Below are positions 45,224 to 57,138 of a stretch of 64,000 bases of DNA, one piece after another. The position numbers and the translations under genes were made by a program. The notes under the pieces were generated by a model. It did no database searches. It saw only the letters and a list, made by a program, of their open reading frames with translations, and had not been told where the DNA came from. Numbering within the stretch: the first letter of the stretch is position 1; each line of letters starts with the position of its first letter. This stretch comes from Turnera subulata (lineage: Eukaryota > Streptophyta > Magnoliopsida > Malpighiales > Passifloraceae): contig JAKUCV010006891.1 in assembly GCA_028386065.3 (NCBI GenBank), positions 19,611 to 83,610 of the forward strand, given 5' to 3'.

Positions 45224-45410
45224 TTTCTTCCAAGTCATGTCGTTGGTGAAACCGTGAACCCAGACACTCTGTTTTCTTTTTTGTTCTTTTTGTGTTAAAA
45301 AAGTAGGATCTAACAATTGGTTACAATTCCATTTCCTTCCTCCTTGCTATGTGTGTGGTCTCAATCAAAAGGACCTAATTAAACCATTTAGGTTTAGGTA
45401 AAATCGAATC
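45224..45410. repeat. Right copy of 187-bp direct duplication flanking the copia element
   Basis: Partner of 39161-39347. It begins immediately at the trimmed LTR edge and ends AAAATCGAATC before unrelated sequence (AACGTTATAAGTC). Confidence 0.85.
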
Positions 45411-45536
45411 AACGTTATAAGTCAATATAATAAAAAGTTTTTGTTTTGGGGTACATGCTAGATACTCATATTCTGCTGCAATATATTCCAAAGAGGAAAT
45501 ATAAAATCTCTGCCACCTTTTTTTATCATCAAAACA

Positions 45537-46469
45537 TCAACTTTCATTCAAGAAAGGAGGGACACTCCCTCTTATGATGTTACAAAAGTCTCTGGGAGGC
45601 ATCTGCATACCCAGATCATAAGGTTGCAATGTAACAACATGTTTAGCAAGACAATCAGCAGCACTATTTGCTGTTCTGAATACATGTTGAAAGATAAAAG
45701 AGGTAAATTTAGTCAAAAGAGAGGCGATAATAGAGACAAGAGATGCAATCTGCCATGGGATGGCGCCTCCATGCTGCTCACTAACTGCACTGATCAGTGT
45801 TAGGGAATCAGATTCAAGGATAATGTACTGACACTTCTTGAAGAAGGCACGCTCAAGGGCAATACGCATGCTCCAAGCTTCAGCTACAAGAGATGAGCTG
45901 CACTGTTGTTTTTTCATGAGGAAATCCACAACATTCCCATGATGGTCTCGTATCACAACACCCAGCCCTGCTGCTTCGTAATCCTTCGTCCAAGCGGCAT
46001 CACAATTGATCTTATACCATCCACTGTCAGGTGCGCACCAGCTCCTGTGAGTTGATGACATGTTCATAGAGCTCTCCCTAGTGGGTGACTGTCGCTGCCC
46101 AAGCAGTTGATATGACAGTCGTTGTGCTCTTACAGCTACTTTTAGATGGCAGATGGGTTCTCTGCCAAATGCAGCTTGATTGCAATTTTTCCAAATTTCC
46201 CAGCTTGTGTTCGCAGCTAAGGCTAGTGCCAAGGGGTTGTCCTTCTTCCATCTGGTCACAATATCATTCCACCTGGATCTAAATCCACCAAAACCCTCCA
46301 AAAGAGGTCTGAATCCGAGCGGTGAGGAGAGCCAAGTAGCTCTGGCATGTTGGCAAAAGAAAATGACATGCTCAAAGGTTTCCCTTTCCTCAGTACAAAT
46401 AGCACATTCATCATTTCTACTAATGCGCCTACGGAGTATGTTTTCACCAGTTGGCAAAGAGGTGTTCAA
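45537..46469 (-). pseudogene. LINE ORF2 C-terminal part: zinc-binding region and RNase H
   Basis: The open stretch starts in the zf-RVT domain (ECAICTEERETFEHVIFFC, giving Cys-Cys-His-Cys) and ends in a plant-LINE RNase H domain. The RNase H shows INCDAAW, the first Asp, then GLGVVIRDHHGNVV, VAEAWSMRIALERA with Glu, LESDSLTLISAV with Asp, and NSAADCLAKHV. All four acidic positions expected of RNase H are visible. It is out of frame with the piece upstream, so it is a fragment of ORF2 rather than a separate gene. Confidence 0.85.
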
Positions 46470-46534
46470 AGCTCTCCATATGAAATTATAACCTTAGGGA
46501 TCATGTGCAAATTCTATAAAGATTTCCACTGGAC

Positions 46535-46894
46535 CTATTCCGCACAGGAAGAGGGAGCACCAAGAGCATCACTAGTTAACCTTTCTTCGCACAGTAGGCC
46601 ATATGCTCCTTTGACGGTGTAGGTACCAAGTCTATTCCAATGCCATACCATAGTATCAGGAATCGATGGTGAAGGTAGATGAATCTTGAGTATTTCGTTG
46701 ACCTCTTTCCGGAGGAAGAGTCTTCGTAGTAATGGTTCATTCCACCTGTTGCCTCCATCCTGCCAAAGATCTTTTACAAACAGTAAATCACAATCATCTG
46801 GCTTTGGAGAGCTGACACGGAAGTTTGGGAGATCAGGGATCCATCCATCTTCCCAAATTCTCGTGGTTTTCCCATTATTAATATGCCATCTCAC
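46535..46894 (-). pseudogene. LINE ORF2 piece: start of zf-RVT region
   Basis: RWHINNGKTTRIWEDGWIPD and MVWHWNRLGTYTVKGAYGLL are characteristic of plant LINE ORF2 between RT and RNase H. The piece is separated by frameshifts from the RT piece (46891) and from the C-terminal piece. Confidence 0.8.
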
Positions 46895-47955
46895 GCCTTT
46901 TGATAAGAGAGGTATAGTACCCCATATGCTTCTCCAACACCAAGAGGGTGTGCCACCGAGAGTAGCCTGCAGAAATTGGCGGTCAGGAAAATAGATGCCC
47001 TTAATAACTTTTGCCCACAGAGCATTTGGGTTGCTATATAATCTCCTTCTTGTTTCCCGAGCATTGCCATGTTGAAAAGCTTGAGATCTTTGAAACCTAT
47101 CCCCCCGAGTCTTTTAGGAAAAGTGAGCTTTTCCAAATTTATCCAATGAACCACTCCATCTTCTTTATTGTGAGCCCACCAGAATCTTCTTATCTTCTTG
47201 CCCATCCCTTTGAAGAAACCCTCCGGCATCATGAAAACAGACATTATATAGCCCGGGATGGAGTTGAGGACCGCCTTTATAAGGGTTTCCCGTCCAGCTT
47301 GGGTGAGGTAGCGTTGTTTCCAACTGGAAGTTTTCTGGTCAATCCTCTTTAAGAGGTACCCTACAGCATCCAACTTTGACTGACCCCAAGCAGTGCGGAG
47401 GCCTAGATAGGTCTCTTGTCTATCCGCCACCCGCATCTCCAATATTGTCGCCACATCGAGACGTGTTGACTTTGGGGTGTTTTTGCTGAACACAACACAA
47501 GATTTTTCAAAATTAATGGTCTGACCCAAATCAAGGGAGTAGGCGTGAAGTATATTCATGAGAGTAGCCGCTTCAGTTTGAGTCGCCTTGGCGAATATGA
47601 GAATGTCATCCGCGAAAGCTATATGGGAGATGGTGGGGCAATGAGGCTTAATCTTGTAACCCGTAATACTTCCATTTCCAAGAGCTTTGGTAAGCATAGT
47701 AGAGAGGACCTCAGAGACAAGAAGGAAGAGGTAAGGAGATAAGGGATCCCCTTGCCTCAATCCTCGGCTGGGGCGAAACTCCTTGGTACGGGATCCATTA
47801 ATTAGCACACTGTATTTGACGGATGTTACACATTCCATGATCCACTGTACCCAATGATTGTCAAAGCCCCATCCATGGAGGACAAAACGTAGGAATTGCC
47901 AATCAACTTTGTCGTAGGCTTTGTGAATGTCAACTTTAATGGCCATGTTGAACAT
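46891..47955 (-). pseudogene. LINE reverse transcriptase, palm and thumb part
   Basis: This RT piece has KVDIHKAYDKVDWQFLR (first catalytic Asp), GLRQGDPLSPYLFLL and AFADDILIF (catalytic Asp pair). The thumb/connection follows with NFEKS, YLGL, SSWKQRYLTQAGRETLIKAV and GGIGFKDL. The catalytic residues are intact. A stop at 48016-48018 separates it from the N-terminal RT half, and a frameshift near 46900 removes its C-terminal continuation. Confidence 0.9.
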
Positions 47956-48015
47956 GGTTTTGGATCGTTGACATCTTAGGCCATGATAAGCTTCATGTGC
48001 TATCCATATGTTATC

Positions 48016-48791
48016 TTAAATAGATCTCCCAGGGACAAAATCATTTTGTTCCTCCGATATCAGCCCTCCCAAGATAGGTTTCAACCTATTAGCAAGTATT
48101 TTGGCGATGATTTTGTAGATAAAATTGCAAAGAGCAATTGGCCGGTATTGAGTGAGAGATGTTGGTCTAACAGTTTTTGGAATCAGGGTAATCTCAGTTT
48201 GATTGAAATTTTTGAGAAGGAAGCCTCTAGAGAAGAAGGATTTAACCGCGGCCACAACATCCCCTCCAGTTTCATCCCAACAATTTTGGTAGAAAATACC
48301 CGAGAAACCATCAGGTCCCGGGGCCTTCATGCCGCCCAGTTCAAAATTCGCCCTTTTTATTTCATCGACAGTTACCTCTCGTGTAAGAGAGGCATTCATA
48401 TCAGGAGATACTCTCTGTTCAAGAGCATTTTCCACCAAAACCGGGATGGTAAAGTCAGGATTTTCACAGAAAAGGGAAGAGTAGAAGTCTCGAATGTGTA
48501 TTTTAAGATCGCGTTCATCCTTCAGCCATCTTCCCTCCTCGTTTTGCAGGCTGAGAATCTGATTTGTTTGTCTCCTCTGGATAGTAGATAAGTGAAAGAA
48601 TTTGGTATTCCTATCACATCTCGTAACCATTTGATGCGAGACCTTTGGAGCCAATAGAGTTCTTCTTTTTTCCATAAAGTATCCAGCCTTGATGTTAACA
48701 CATATTCCTCTTCCTTGGACTCAGTAGTGTAAGGTGCCGCAGACAGGATCTCCAGCTGTTGTATTAGGCTTTCAATCTCCAAGGATGTCAT
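48016..48791 (-). pseudogene. LINE ORF2 linker and N-terminal RT half
   Basis: Two overlapping frames cover this segment. The 48791-48522 frame carries the linker up to SRIKWLRDV. The 48675-48016 frame continues with NTKFFHLSTIQRRQTNQI, KAPGPDGFSGIFYQ, ITLIPK, YRPIALCNFIYKIIAKILAN and the VPGRSI region. The frame switch, about 48620, marks a frameshift. It is the palm/fingers half of RT. Confidence 0.85.
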
Positions 48792-48803
48792 CTGAAGATG
48801 GTT

Positions 48804-49676
48804 TCATTTCCATCTGGAAAGAGCCCTGCGGGTTGCACCAAGCTTACATTTAACTTTGTACATCCGTGACCCCACAAAAGAGTTGTTCCAGGCTGAGGTG
48901 ATAATGCTCCTATAGTCTTGTTCTTCGAACCAGAGGGCTTCAAATTTGAAAATTTTTTTCGCGCGTTTGGAGCACACATCCAATTTCACCACTAAGGGAC
49001 GGTGATCAGAACCAAGCAAAGCTTCGTGGAAAACTTGAGCTCGGTCAAAAAGAAATCTCCATTCCGGGTTAGCAACAACACGATCTAGTCTTTCTCTAAT
49101 GTTTGCATCCCCGCACCTTTTATTGGTCCATGTGTAGTTTTGGCCGTTAAACCCCAAGTCCATCATATTGCAGGTACATAAAAAGTCCTGCATGTGTTTG
49201 CATTGAGACCAAGAGACATTTCGTCCCCCTTGCTTATCATCGTCACTTTCAATCACATTAAAATCTCACAAACAAATCCAGGGATGATCACCCGGGCTTT
49301 GTAGGGCCTTCAACTGATCCAGAAAGACAGGTCTGCCTCTACGCGAGGGATCCCCATACACAAAGGTGGCGTGCCAGACATCATCACTAGTACCACCTAG
49401 AATTTCCACATCAAAATAATGTGCAGTTTTTTTAATAACCTGAATAATACAGTCTCCTCTCCACCACAAGGCCAATCCCCCCGATAGGCCCTGCGGTTCC
49501 ACATAATCAGCATCCATGAATCCTAATCTCCTTCGTAAATCCTCCAGGTAGTTGCCCCCCTGCTTGGTTTCAGATAGAAAAACTACCTCTGGGAGATAAA
49601 TCCTGTTGAGCCTCTTCAGGGCTTGAACTGTCGCAGCTCGCCCGAGACCACGGCAATTCCAAGCGATTAGACTCAT
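48804..49676 (-). pseudogene. LINE endonuclease (APE type)
   Basis: ORF2 begins MSLIAWNCRGLGRAATVQ (Asn motif), then VFLSETK (catalytic Glu), GGLALWW and FVYGDPSRR. An in-frame TGA at 49266-49268 interrupts just before the DFN motif. The frame continues with DLGFNGQNYTWTN, ERLDRVVANPEW and GSDHRPLVV (catalytic Asp-His). It nicks target DNA for target-primed reverse transcription in active relatives. Another stop at 48804 ends the domain. Confidence 0.88.
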
Positions 49677-50536
49677 ATAAGCGCTTGTGGCTGTTGGCCA
49701 GCCACCACCGCCGTAGATTGTTCTTCATCAAGCAGGTCATCAGAGAGGGGGATAGTAAGGATATCATCAGTGGGAAGAGAGGACTTAGAAACCCTTTCAA
49801 GGGGGGGAGGGGTTCCTGAGCTACCAAGTGCCCGAGTCCGGGCCTGTTTCTTCTGGGAGAGTCTTGGAGAGGAGCGGACTAGAGTAACTTCAAGTCCTGG
49901 TGTTTCCGTGATAGGAATAGTAGAGCCAGAGAGGTCAGGGGTGTTTTGGAGAGTGGGGTGAATAGTAACAGCTAATACAGGGGAGGGAGTTGTAATTTGG
50001 GGAGAGGAAACGGTTGAGGGGTGTGGTTTGGGTGATGAGGGTTGGGTCACAGAGGCTTCATATGGGGCTTTGAGATGGGGTAAAGGTTTGTATGGTGGGC
50101 TGATAGGTTTGAAGAAACCATAAGGACTAGAGTCCAGACTAGGTTTATCAGTATGGGTTGGGACCTTGCTAGTTGTATTTTTCTTGGACTTCTTGTTGGC
50201 ATTCGGCCCAGTTAGGGCCTTTCTTTTCTTGGAGGTATTAATTTTGAATTGGGTTTGAGAGGGGTTGGGCTGGGTAAGGGAACTCTGGCCTGCATAGAAA
50301 ATGTAAGGAGGGGCATCAGTGGTCGAATCTTGTAGGCATTCATGGTTTCCAGAAGTCAGAAGAATTGGCCACAACGACATAAAGTGAGGGTCCAAGAACC
50401 GTAGGCTTCCGGTGAGAAGAGCAAGATCGATGGAAGGGATTGGGAAATTAAGGGTGTTAAGAATTGGTTTTGTTTGGTAGTAACACATGTAAGGCAAAAA
50501 ATGGATTGAACCAAAGTGAAAGTCACAAGGAGCCAT
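49673..50536 (-). pseudogene. LINE ORF1-like tail, overlapping ORF2 by ATGA
   Basis: This 287-residue open frame is rich in Pro, Ser, Thr and Lys and has a basic stretch (KKRKALTGPNANKKSKKN). It has no RRM or zinc knuckle of its own. Its stop overlaps the ORF2 start in the sequence ATGA (49676-49673), as expected if ORF2 is reached by termination and re-initiation. The N-terminal start is unclear, because a frame at 50643 also opens upstream. It resembles the C-terminal low-complexity half of plant LINE ORF1. Confidence 0.6.
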
Positions 50537-50650
50537 TTAACACCACCAACTCCGGCAAAGTCAAGCCTTACTTCCGGCACAGAGTCGCCGCCTGTAGACA
50601 AAGACCACCCATCCCCTTCTCCGGTGAACCCCTCAACAGGCAAGCAGCAA

Positions 50651-51620
50651 GTATAAGTCCTAGGAACGGTGACCCTTGGTCAACTCACGCGAGTCGCCCC
50701 CGCAGCACCACACACTGCAGCCTTGAAAAGTGGAAAAGTGGTGGGCTGCAGCATTGCAAAGTGGAACCAATGGTGAACGGTCGACGGACTTGGAGAAGAT
50801 AAATATGAAACTGACTTTTTAGATCTGGTTGAAGAAGAAGACCAAACTTCCTTATTTACAAAATTGCCACCAGTTAGTTTTGAAAACATCATTTTGTTAT
50901 TTCCAAAATTTTGGTTTCAAAAACCATAAACAATCCTTGCCTGAGAGTATAGGTTGAATCCCATTTAAGAAAACAGAGATGGCAAGCAGTGGAGTTAGAT
51001 TAGAACTTCCTGTATCACCTCGGAATCGTTTGTAAACAATTTGCTTAATCCAACCCGAAAGATCAAAACTATGGCACAAAATACTGTGCTAATAAGGATG
51101 CTCGTCGTGGTGACCATAATCACTAGGAATTTTGCTAACTTAGGATGACCTGCCCCTAGCTTACTAACTCGTACGCTGCAATTGCATCCATTTGATTCAA
51201 TATTAGTATGGTATTATTCAAGGCAGAGAGGAGAGGGAGGAAAAAAAAAACAAACAAATAGAGAGATTTGAAAGTAAAATGATCATGAACACCAACCTGG
51301 TAGCTACGCTAAAAAAACCATATTTCATTATCACCCTTGCGTTAGAAATAAGTATATACAGAAAAGGTGCAAGTGGATAATTGTGTGAAATAGGATCGAG
51401 AAATGGCATTAGTATATATACCAAATGGAAATGGAATCTAGCGAAAGTGTTGGGTCAGAAAGGATTCCTGATATAAGTACCAGTCCCTGAGAGTGCCATA
51501 TCTCTAAACTACACAGGAAAACACAGTCAAGGTCTTAAATGGAACGAAAATATGGGTCCATCCATCGAGTAACTTAAAACACAATTGAAACTTCATATTC
51601 ATAATAGAATTTTGGATTTT
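50651..51620. other. Spacer between LINE and pararetrovirus fragment
   Basis: The left part (to about 50820) may be the LINE 5' region. The remainder is AT-rich with no gene recognised. Confidence 0.4.
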
Positions 51621-51639
51621 CACACCATAGCATCACAGC

Positions 51640-53929
51640 AGAGGCGAGGGTGAGCTTGAGAAAAGGCCAAATCCCAGTGAAAGCTTTGGTGGATAAGCCA
51701 GTCCAGGTTTGCTTACAAGATAGGCTTAGAACAGTGTTGTTATCCGGTTATCATCTTCTTAAAATGTTGGCGATGGTCAGCCGTGGAATCCGTTGGTCAG
51801 CCCGGAACTAAGAGAAAAGGGTGGTCCCGGACGGTAGTCCCGTCATCAAACTGTGAAGAAGGTAACCCGATACCTCTTTATGGATCTGTTAACATTTTAA
51901 TTCCCCATGTCTAGATTACTAAAAAGCTTTTCCAGAGGATCTACCTCTTCGGCTTCTTCCAAAATAATATGAACTTAGATTCAACAATCATAAATCAGCA
52001 AGAAGTAAGAATAAGTGATATAGAAAATCAATTACATAACTGGAATATCCCTAAAATAGCAAAAGCTGAAGTATATAAGGTAGGAATCTTTGATAGACCG
52101 CATGAATATTTAATAGAAACAACTGAGCAGACGTTACCAGTAAGTCCGCAAACTGAGCATGTCGAGTTATTAAGCTCATCAAATATCAATAGGCATAACC
52201 AAAAATATAGATTTCTGCATATATGATTAGTGCAAGTTGCTATTAAACCATTGCATAGATTAGGACTAGACTCTCCAATATTATTATGCTTAAGAGATGC
52301 AAGATTCACAAATTTCTCCGACTCTTTAATTGCTGTATGCGAAAGTAATTTAGCAAATGGCCCGGTATATTTTAACTCATACCCAAATTAATCAATAGAC
52401 TTATTTGATGAAAATATTTTAAAGGTTTTAACCCTCAACATTAATATCCCCTCAACAATGATAGAAAATTCAAAAATTGCAGTAATAATTTATAGAGTCT
52501 ACTACAAATTAATGAGCTCAAGTATCAGTCCTAAAGCCATTAATCAATCACCAAAAGGTACCGCTACCTTAATAGAAGCAAATTATGAACACATGAATAT
52601 TCAAACACCTAGGATGTTGGAGTGGGATCAGGTTAGCTTTCCTGAAAACTGGAGTTTACCAGGAATTAATCCAGTTAAGGCCTTACCTCCTAGAACAAGA
52701 CCTTTTGACATAATAGAAACATGGAAAGGTGCAAATTAGATTTCAGTCCAGAAGATTTGATAACTATAAGATAGATACGCCAACTCTTTCAAGAAAGTCA
52801 ACAAGTAGTATACCAACCCACCTTAGAGGAGTAGATTTTCAAAGGACAATACCAAGACCGTTTTATCAAACTTCAGAAACTAGTCAACCCCATTCATTAC
52901 CAACAGAGCAGAATTCGTCACCCCCACTCTGACCAACAGCTAGTGATATGCATCCTCCAGGAACTACCTCTTATGATGACCAATTAAATGTCCTTGAGTC
53001 AGAGTTTGTACTAGATATTCCATTATTAGGAAAGAAATTTTTAGATCCCTTTTATGAACAAGACAGGAAAGACTTTGCATCACAATTTACCTCTCACGAC
53101 CGCCAGAAGATTAAAGAACAATATTACGAGGATTTAATTAACGTAGGAGACAATATTGGGTTTTTTCCTTGGTGGCAAGTTAACAAGAAAAAATGGGAAA
53201 CAAAACAGGAAATTCATGAAACCTTTAGGTTAGCTCAATCATGGCAAACGACAAACTCGAGGGAAACGATAGTATCCACTCACCCCCCATTAGAAGAGAT
53301 AAAAATCCAATGGAAAAATTCAGAAGTTATAGCAAGTCCATTTAAAAAACCAACAGAAGATCAAAATTTCACTGCATTAAGGAATCGAAATAATTACACT
53401 AACCAAATGCTTCTTACTATATCTAAACAATTAGAAATTATAGAGACAAATCAGCAGACAGAAGTAAAAGACTCTAAGCTAGAAGGAACTTCCCAATTGT
53501 TATACCGGTCACTAGAAAAACCAATAATTACTCCTCCAGAACAACCCAAGATAAAATTACGTAGTCAATCACAAGAAAATGAAGAGTTAATCGACATTAT
53601 CACTAAAAAACTTAAGGTTTTAGACATAAAGGCGCCGAAAAAGCAAATATCTGTATTAACAGAAGGAGATTATTCAGAACCCGATATTGATGACTTAATG
53701 AAGCAATTTGATGAAAAAATGACCATTAACAAAATAAGAGGTAAAGGAAAAATCCAACATGAAAAGCAAGAAAAATTCAACAAACTTAAGATACCTCACT
53801 ATTATACCAAACCATCATTACCCGACATAGCTTTTGAAGAAAGAGGATATCGTTTTCAAGGTCAATATGATGGGAAAAGCATCTATGAGTGGAATATAGA
53901 TGGAGCATCAGAATATGCAATTATGTCTA
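51640..53929 (+). pseudogene. Endogenous pararetrovirus fragment: movement protein and capsid-side region
   Basis: This is a second old caulimovirid-like copy. A leader-like stretch (about 51640-51968) precedes a frame opening at 51969. The frame covers a 30K-type movement protein (landmarks LCLRDARF near 52290, YRVYYKLM near 52500 and TPRMLEWDQV near 52620). It is broken by stops at about 52224, about 52389 and 52737, with a frame change near 52730. A further stop at 52930 precedes the 52948-53929 frame, a Lys/Glu/Gln-rich region with a coiled-coil look that ends in YEWNIDGASEY, typical of the region before the coat protein. LTR element B cuts it at 53929, and a short continuation follows at 61818-61911. 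It is not functional. Whether it and the 14.1-15.3 kb fragment come from one lineage needs sequence comparison. Confidence 0.8.
53925..53929. repeat. 5-bp TSD (GTCTA) of LTR element B, left copy
   Basis: GTCTA immediately before the left LTR recurs exactly at 61813-61817 after the right LTR. Confidence 0.93.
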
Positions 53930-56900
53930 TGAAACGCCCGTGTCCCAATTTATTAATATGAGTTATAAATTAATTATAGATTGATCAAATTGCCCTTATC
54001 ATTCCCGGGACACCCATATCCCAAATTATCCACTAAAGAATATATAGCATGTGAAGTGACCAAAATGCCCATCTACCCGGGATACCATATCAACAACATA
54101 ATCAATGAACATTTATACAATAAATTAAACAACAACGAGTATGCAGCGGAAGATTATACATATGATAACATATATGCAGTGAACTCTATGGATCCGACCC
54201 GAGGAGAGGAAAGCACCGCCACCTGCTGATATGCTCTTCTGATCATCGATCAGCTAACTTGTGTAAAACTGTGAGGGGGTGAGACCAACCACTGTCTCAC
54301 CGCAGACAAATAAACCAATAATATACAAAACAAATCAAACTACAAATACACCAGCATCAAACAACAACAACCACCATACACAGAGCAAGACATCATCAGA
54401 CTACAAACCATCACTTGTCATTACTTATATTATTTTCTTTGTTATTAGGTTTAAATATTTTATTAGGGCCCTCTACTGTGTGCGTCGAGCTGGGTCCCGT
54501 CTCATGAGACAACCAGGCATAAGCCCAAATAAACCAGGCACGAAGCCCAAACATATCCATAGAGAGAGAGACAGAGGGAAAGAGGGAGGTAGAACCGGCC
54601 ATCACAGGCCCACATGCAAACCCGCATGCCATCCCGAGGGGTATTACTTCCCGCTCGAACCAACCGGTCAACAGCCCCACAGTAGAATTATTATAGATCG
54701 TTATTCTCAATAATGTTTTAAGAGTTGTACCATAAGTTATGATCAACAGTGTTGTATGGATTTAATATCTTATCCTCAAGTCCGGGCCCCAGCCCACAGT
54801 CCACCACACAAACCACAATCTAAACCTCATGTGTTTATCATAACCAAACAAGTCATACTAGACAGGCACAATACATCACATCAGACAACAGGCCACATAA
54901 TCAGGCACACCATGTCATAGGTAACATCCACATAATTCACTTTGCAAATAGCAACAATAGCACAACAGGCAAGCATGCATACAACATTAAAGACCAAACA
55001 AATAACACCACTTTATATTCCAAGACAATTAACCGAGCATTGTAGGCAGTAATGCATACAAAGGTTTATAAGTCCTCACCCGGGCCATATCAATTGTCTC
55101 GGAAGGCGATTTTCATTCCACCTTAACATATCCTATATTGGAATCAAAATGACCACGCATAAGGTTCACATAAAAACATGATGAATGCATGTCAATGTCC
55201 TGACTATAACGACATGAAATCTTTTAGTCCTTAAGCCCAATTAAGATAGGTCTATGGTCTTAGCTCAACAAATCCTATAACCTTAGTCCGAGACTAAAAG
55301 TTCGCTTAAGTTCAATTACTTGTCTCAATTAGTGGTTCACAGGGCCTAAAGCCCACATCAGTTAAAGTCACTGGCCTAAAGCCCATTTTAAATTAATTAC
55401 TCTTTATTGGGCCTATAGCCCGTATCCATAATAGTCCTTGGGCCTAAGGCCCATATACCCTTAACATGGCATAACTTGAGTCTAGGCCCGACCCGTTCAC
55501 TTAACCACATTAATCGAGCTCCCGAGCCCGACCTTTCCGGCCTAAAGATATTATGTGCGTCGGATATATATTCCGGCCACGCATTTCTCAACGTGCCACA
55601 CTCGTTTCCACTAAGTCCATTATTTTTAGATACATCGATAAAAATGCATATCTAGTACATGACTTGTACAAGAATTGTAATGCACGCCACTGCTCGGAAA
55701 TTACCGTTCCAATGCCGGAATACAACCGTCTCGCCGGAACAGTACTTGACCTGCCGGATTCCGGTCACGCTTCGCCAGAAATACACCAGAACTAGAGAAC
55801 GAAGAAACGTTCTCCACAACTGTCAAGCACCAAGAAACAACAACCCAACAGCTAATACTTTAGATCCATGTCCACAACATCAAGGAGAATAGAACACCAA
55901 CACAGATCGCTGAAATTACTTACCGGAGAACAAACCAGCACAAGCCAATTCTGGATCCGGACTCCGACGTGTAGATCGAGTAACCCAAGCCTAGAATCTT
56001 GCTGCTGAACAAAATCCCGCACCAAGCAGCACCAACAGCATGAGCAACCAGATCTAACCCGCACTACGACAAGACCCGACCACCACCACAAGCCATCTAA
56101 ATCCGACCCCAAAATGCCACAACAATGCAGTAGTGTCCGGCCACCATCCCGATCACCAACTACATCCTCACACACCGCCATTGACAAGCCCAACCGCCAC
56201 CCACAAAGCACAAACCCCAAATCGGGTCAAACACACAAGTTGAAGGAACAAAGAGGAAGAAATGGACAGAGGGAGGCTTACCATGGCGGCGGCGACCGAG
56301 TTCAGTCGCCGAGCTCGAGACGCGCATGCAGACCGAGGCGAGCTCCCTGGTCCCCGTCACCATTACTCCACGAGCGGCTCCCACCAGTGCAAAAAGAAAC
56401 GACGACGGCGGCTCCTCGTCACGCCCTTCTGTCCGAGCCCAGATCGCGAACCAACCCCCGCCTCCTCCCTCGACCTGCACCAGTGACAACACGAAAAGAG
56501 GAGATGGAGGCGGCGGCATCTCGACGGCAGCGGCTCGACGGGAGGAAAGAGGCTACATGGTGGCGGCGTGGAGATGACGAAGATGAGAGGAGGGGGCGAC
56601 GGTTTGAGAAAGAAGAGAAGTGAGAGAGATCGTGGGGAGTGAGGTGAGGAAGGCAGCCGAAATCAGAAGAGAAGAGAGTGAGGAGAGAGGGAAGAAAAGA
56701 TACTTTTTATACCTAGGGTAACCCTAGGGTTCGGCCGGGGCATAAAACAGCGTCGTTTTGGCTAGCAAAACGGCGTCGTTTTGCCTTTCCCAGCTCCTCA
56801 GGTCAATGCGCTCTTCTAGCTAGTCAAAACGCAAGCTCCCTATGAGTTTTATGCCTTGACACCCCCAAAACTACGTAGTATTGATCAATACTACTCCAAA

Positions 56901-57138
56901 ACTTGTGTTCCACACCTAAACGCAAATTTAATACTAAAGAACCAAATTGGATTAAACTTGAAAAAACAAAGTGGAAATTCCCTCAAGAATAAAATTTAAA
57001 TAACTTATAAGAATCAATTCCATATGGCAAAAAGTAAAATCCCGAAAGAGATTTCTCTGAGGTAAAAATTAAATTTTACATACAATAATTTTTTTGAAAA
57101 TTCCGTAAAAATCAATTAACGAAAATCGGGGCGTTACA
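53930..57138 (-). repeat. 3' LTR of element B
   Basis: Compared with the 5' LTR it lacks a short GGGAGATAGAAAGAGAGA-like insertion (near 59310) but keeps about 60 bp that is missing there (near 56465-56530). It contains a TATA-like core promoter at 55065-55070 and GGGCC-rich repeats (55340-55460). Confidence 0.93.

Larger units (their letters stand above)
45516..50650 (-). mobile_element. L1-type LINE with ORF1 tail, endonuclease, RT, zinc-binding and RNase H regions
   Basis: A near full-length plant L1 (non-LTR) element on the minus strand. The order is an ORF1-like protein (50643-49673), endonuclease (49676-48804), RT (48791-46891), zf-RVT region (46894-46330) and RNase H (about 46000-45537). 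It ends with a GATAAAAAAA-type tail at about 45516. The RT active site FADDI and the fingers motif KAPGPDGFSG are present. Several stops and frameshifts break ORF2. The 5' end is not defined and no target duplication was identified. Confidence 0.85.

Noticed and set aside
48016..49676. Plus-strand ORFs (for example 47983-48591) opposite the LINE
   Set aside because: They are antisense shadows of the RT coding strand, with no domain of their own.
53981..54229. 82-codon ORF repeated at 58700-58948 that looks like a conserved small gene
   Set aside because: It lies in both LTRs of element B; similarity comes from LTR identity, and no protein family is recognised.
55852..56623. Cys/Trp-rich and Arg-rich ORFs, repeated at 60599-61316
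   Set aside because: Opposite-strand overlapping frames in GC-rich LTR sequence; one LTR has an indel of about 60 bp through them.
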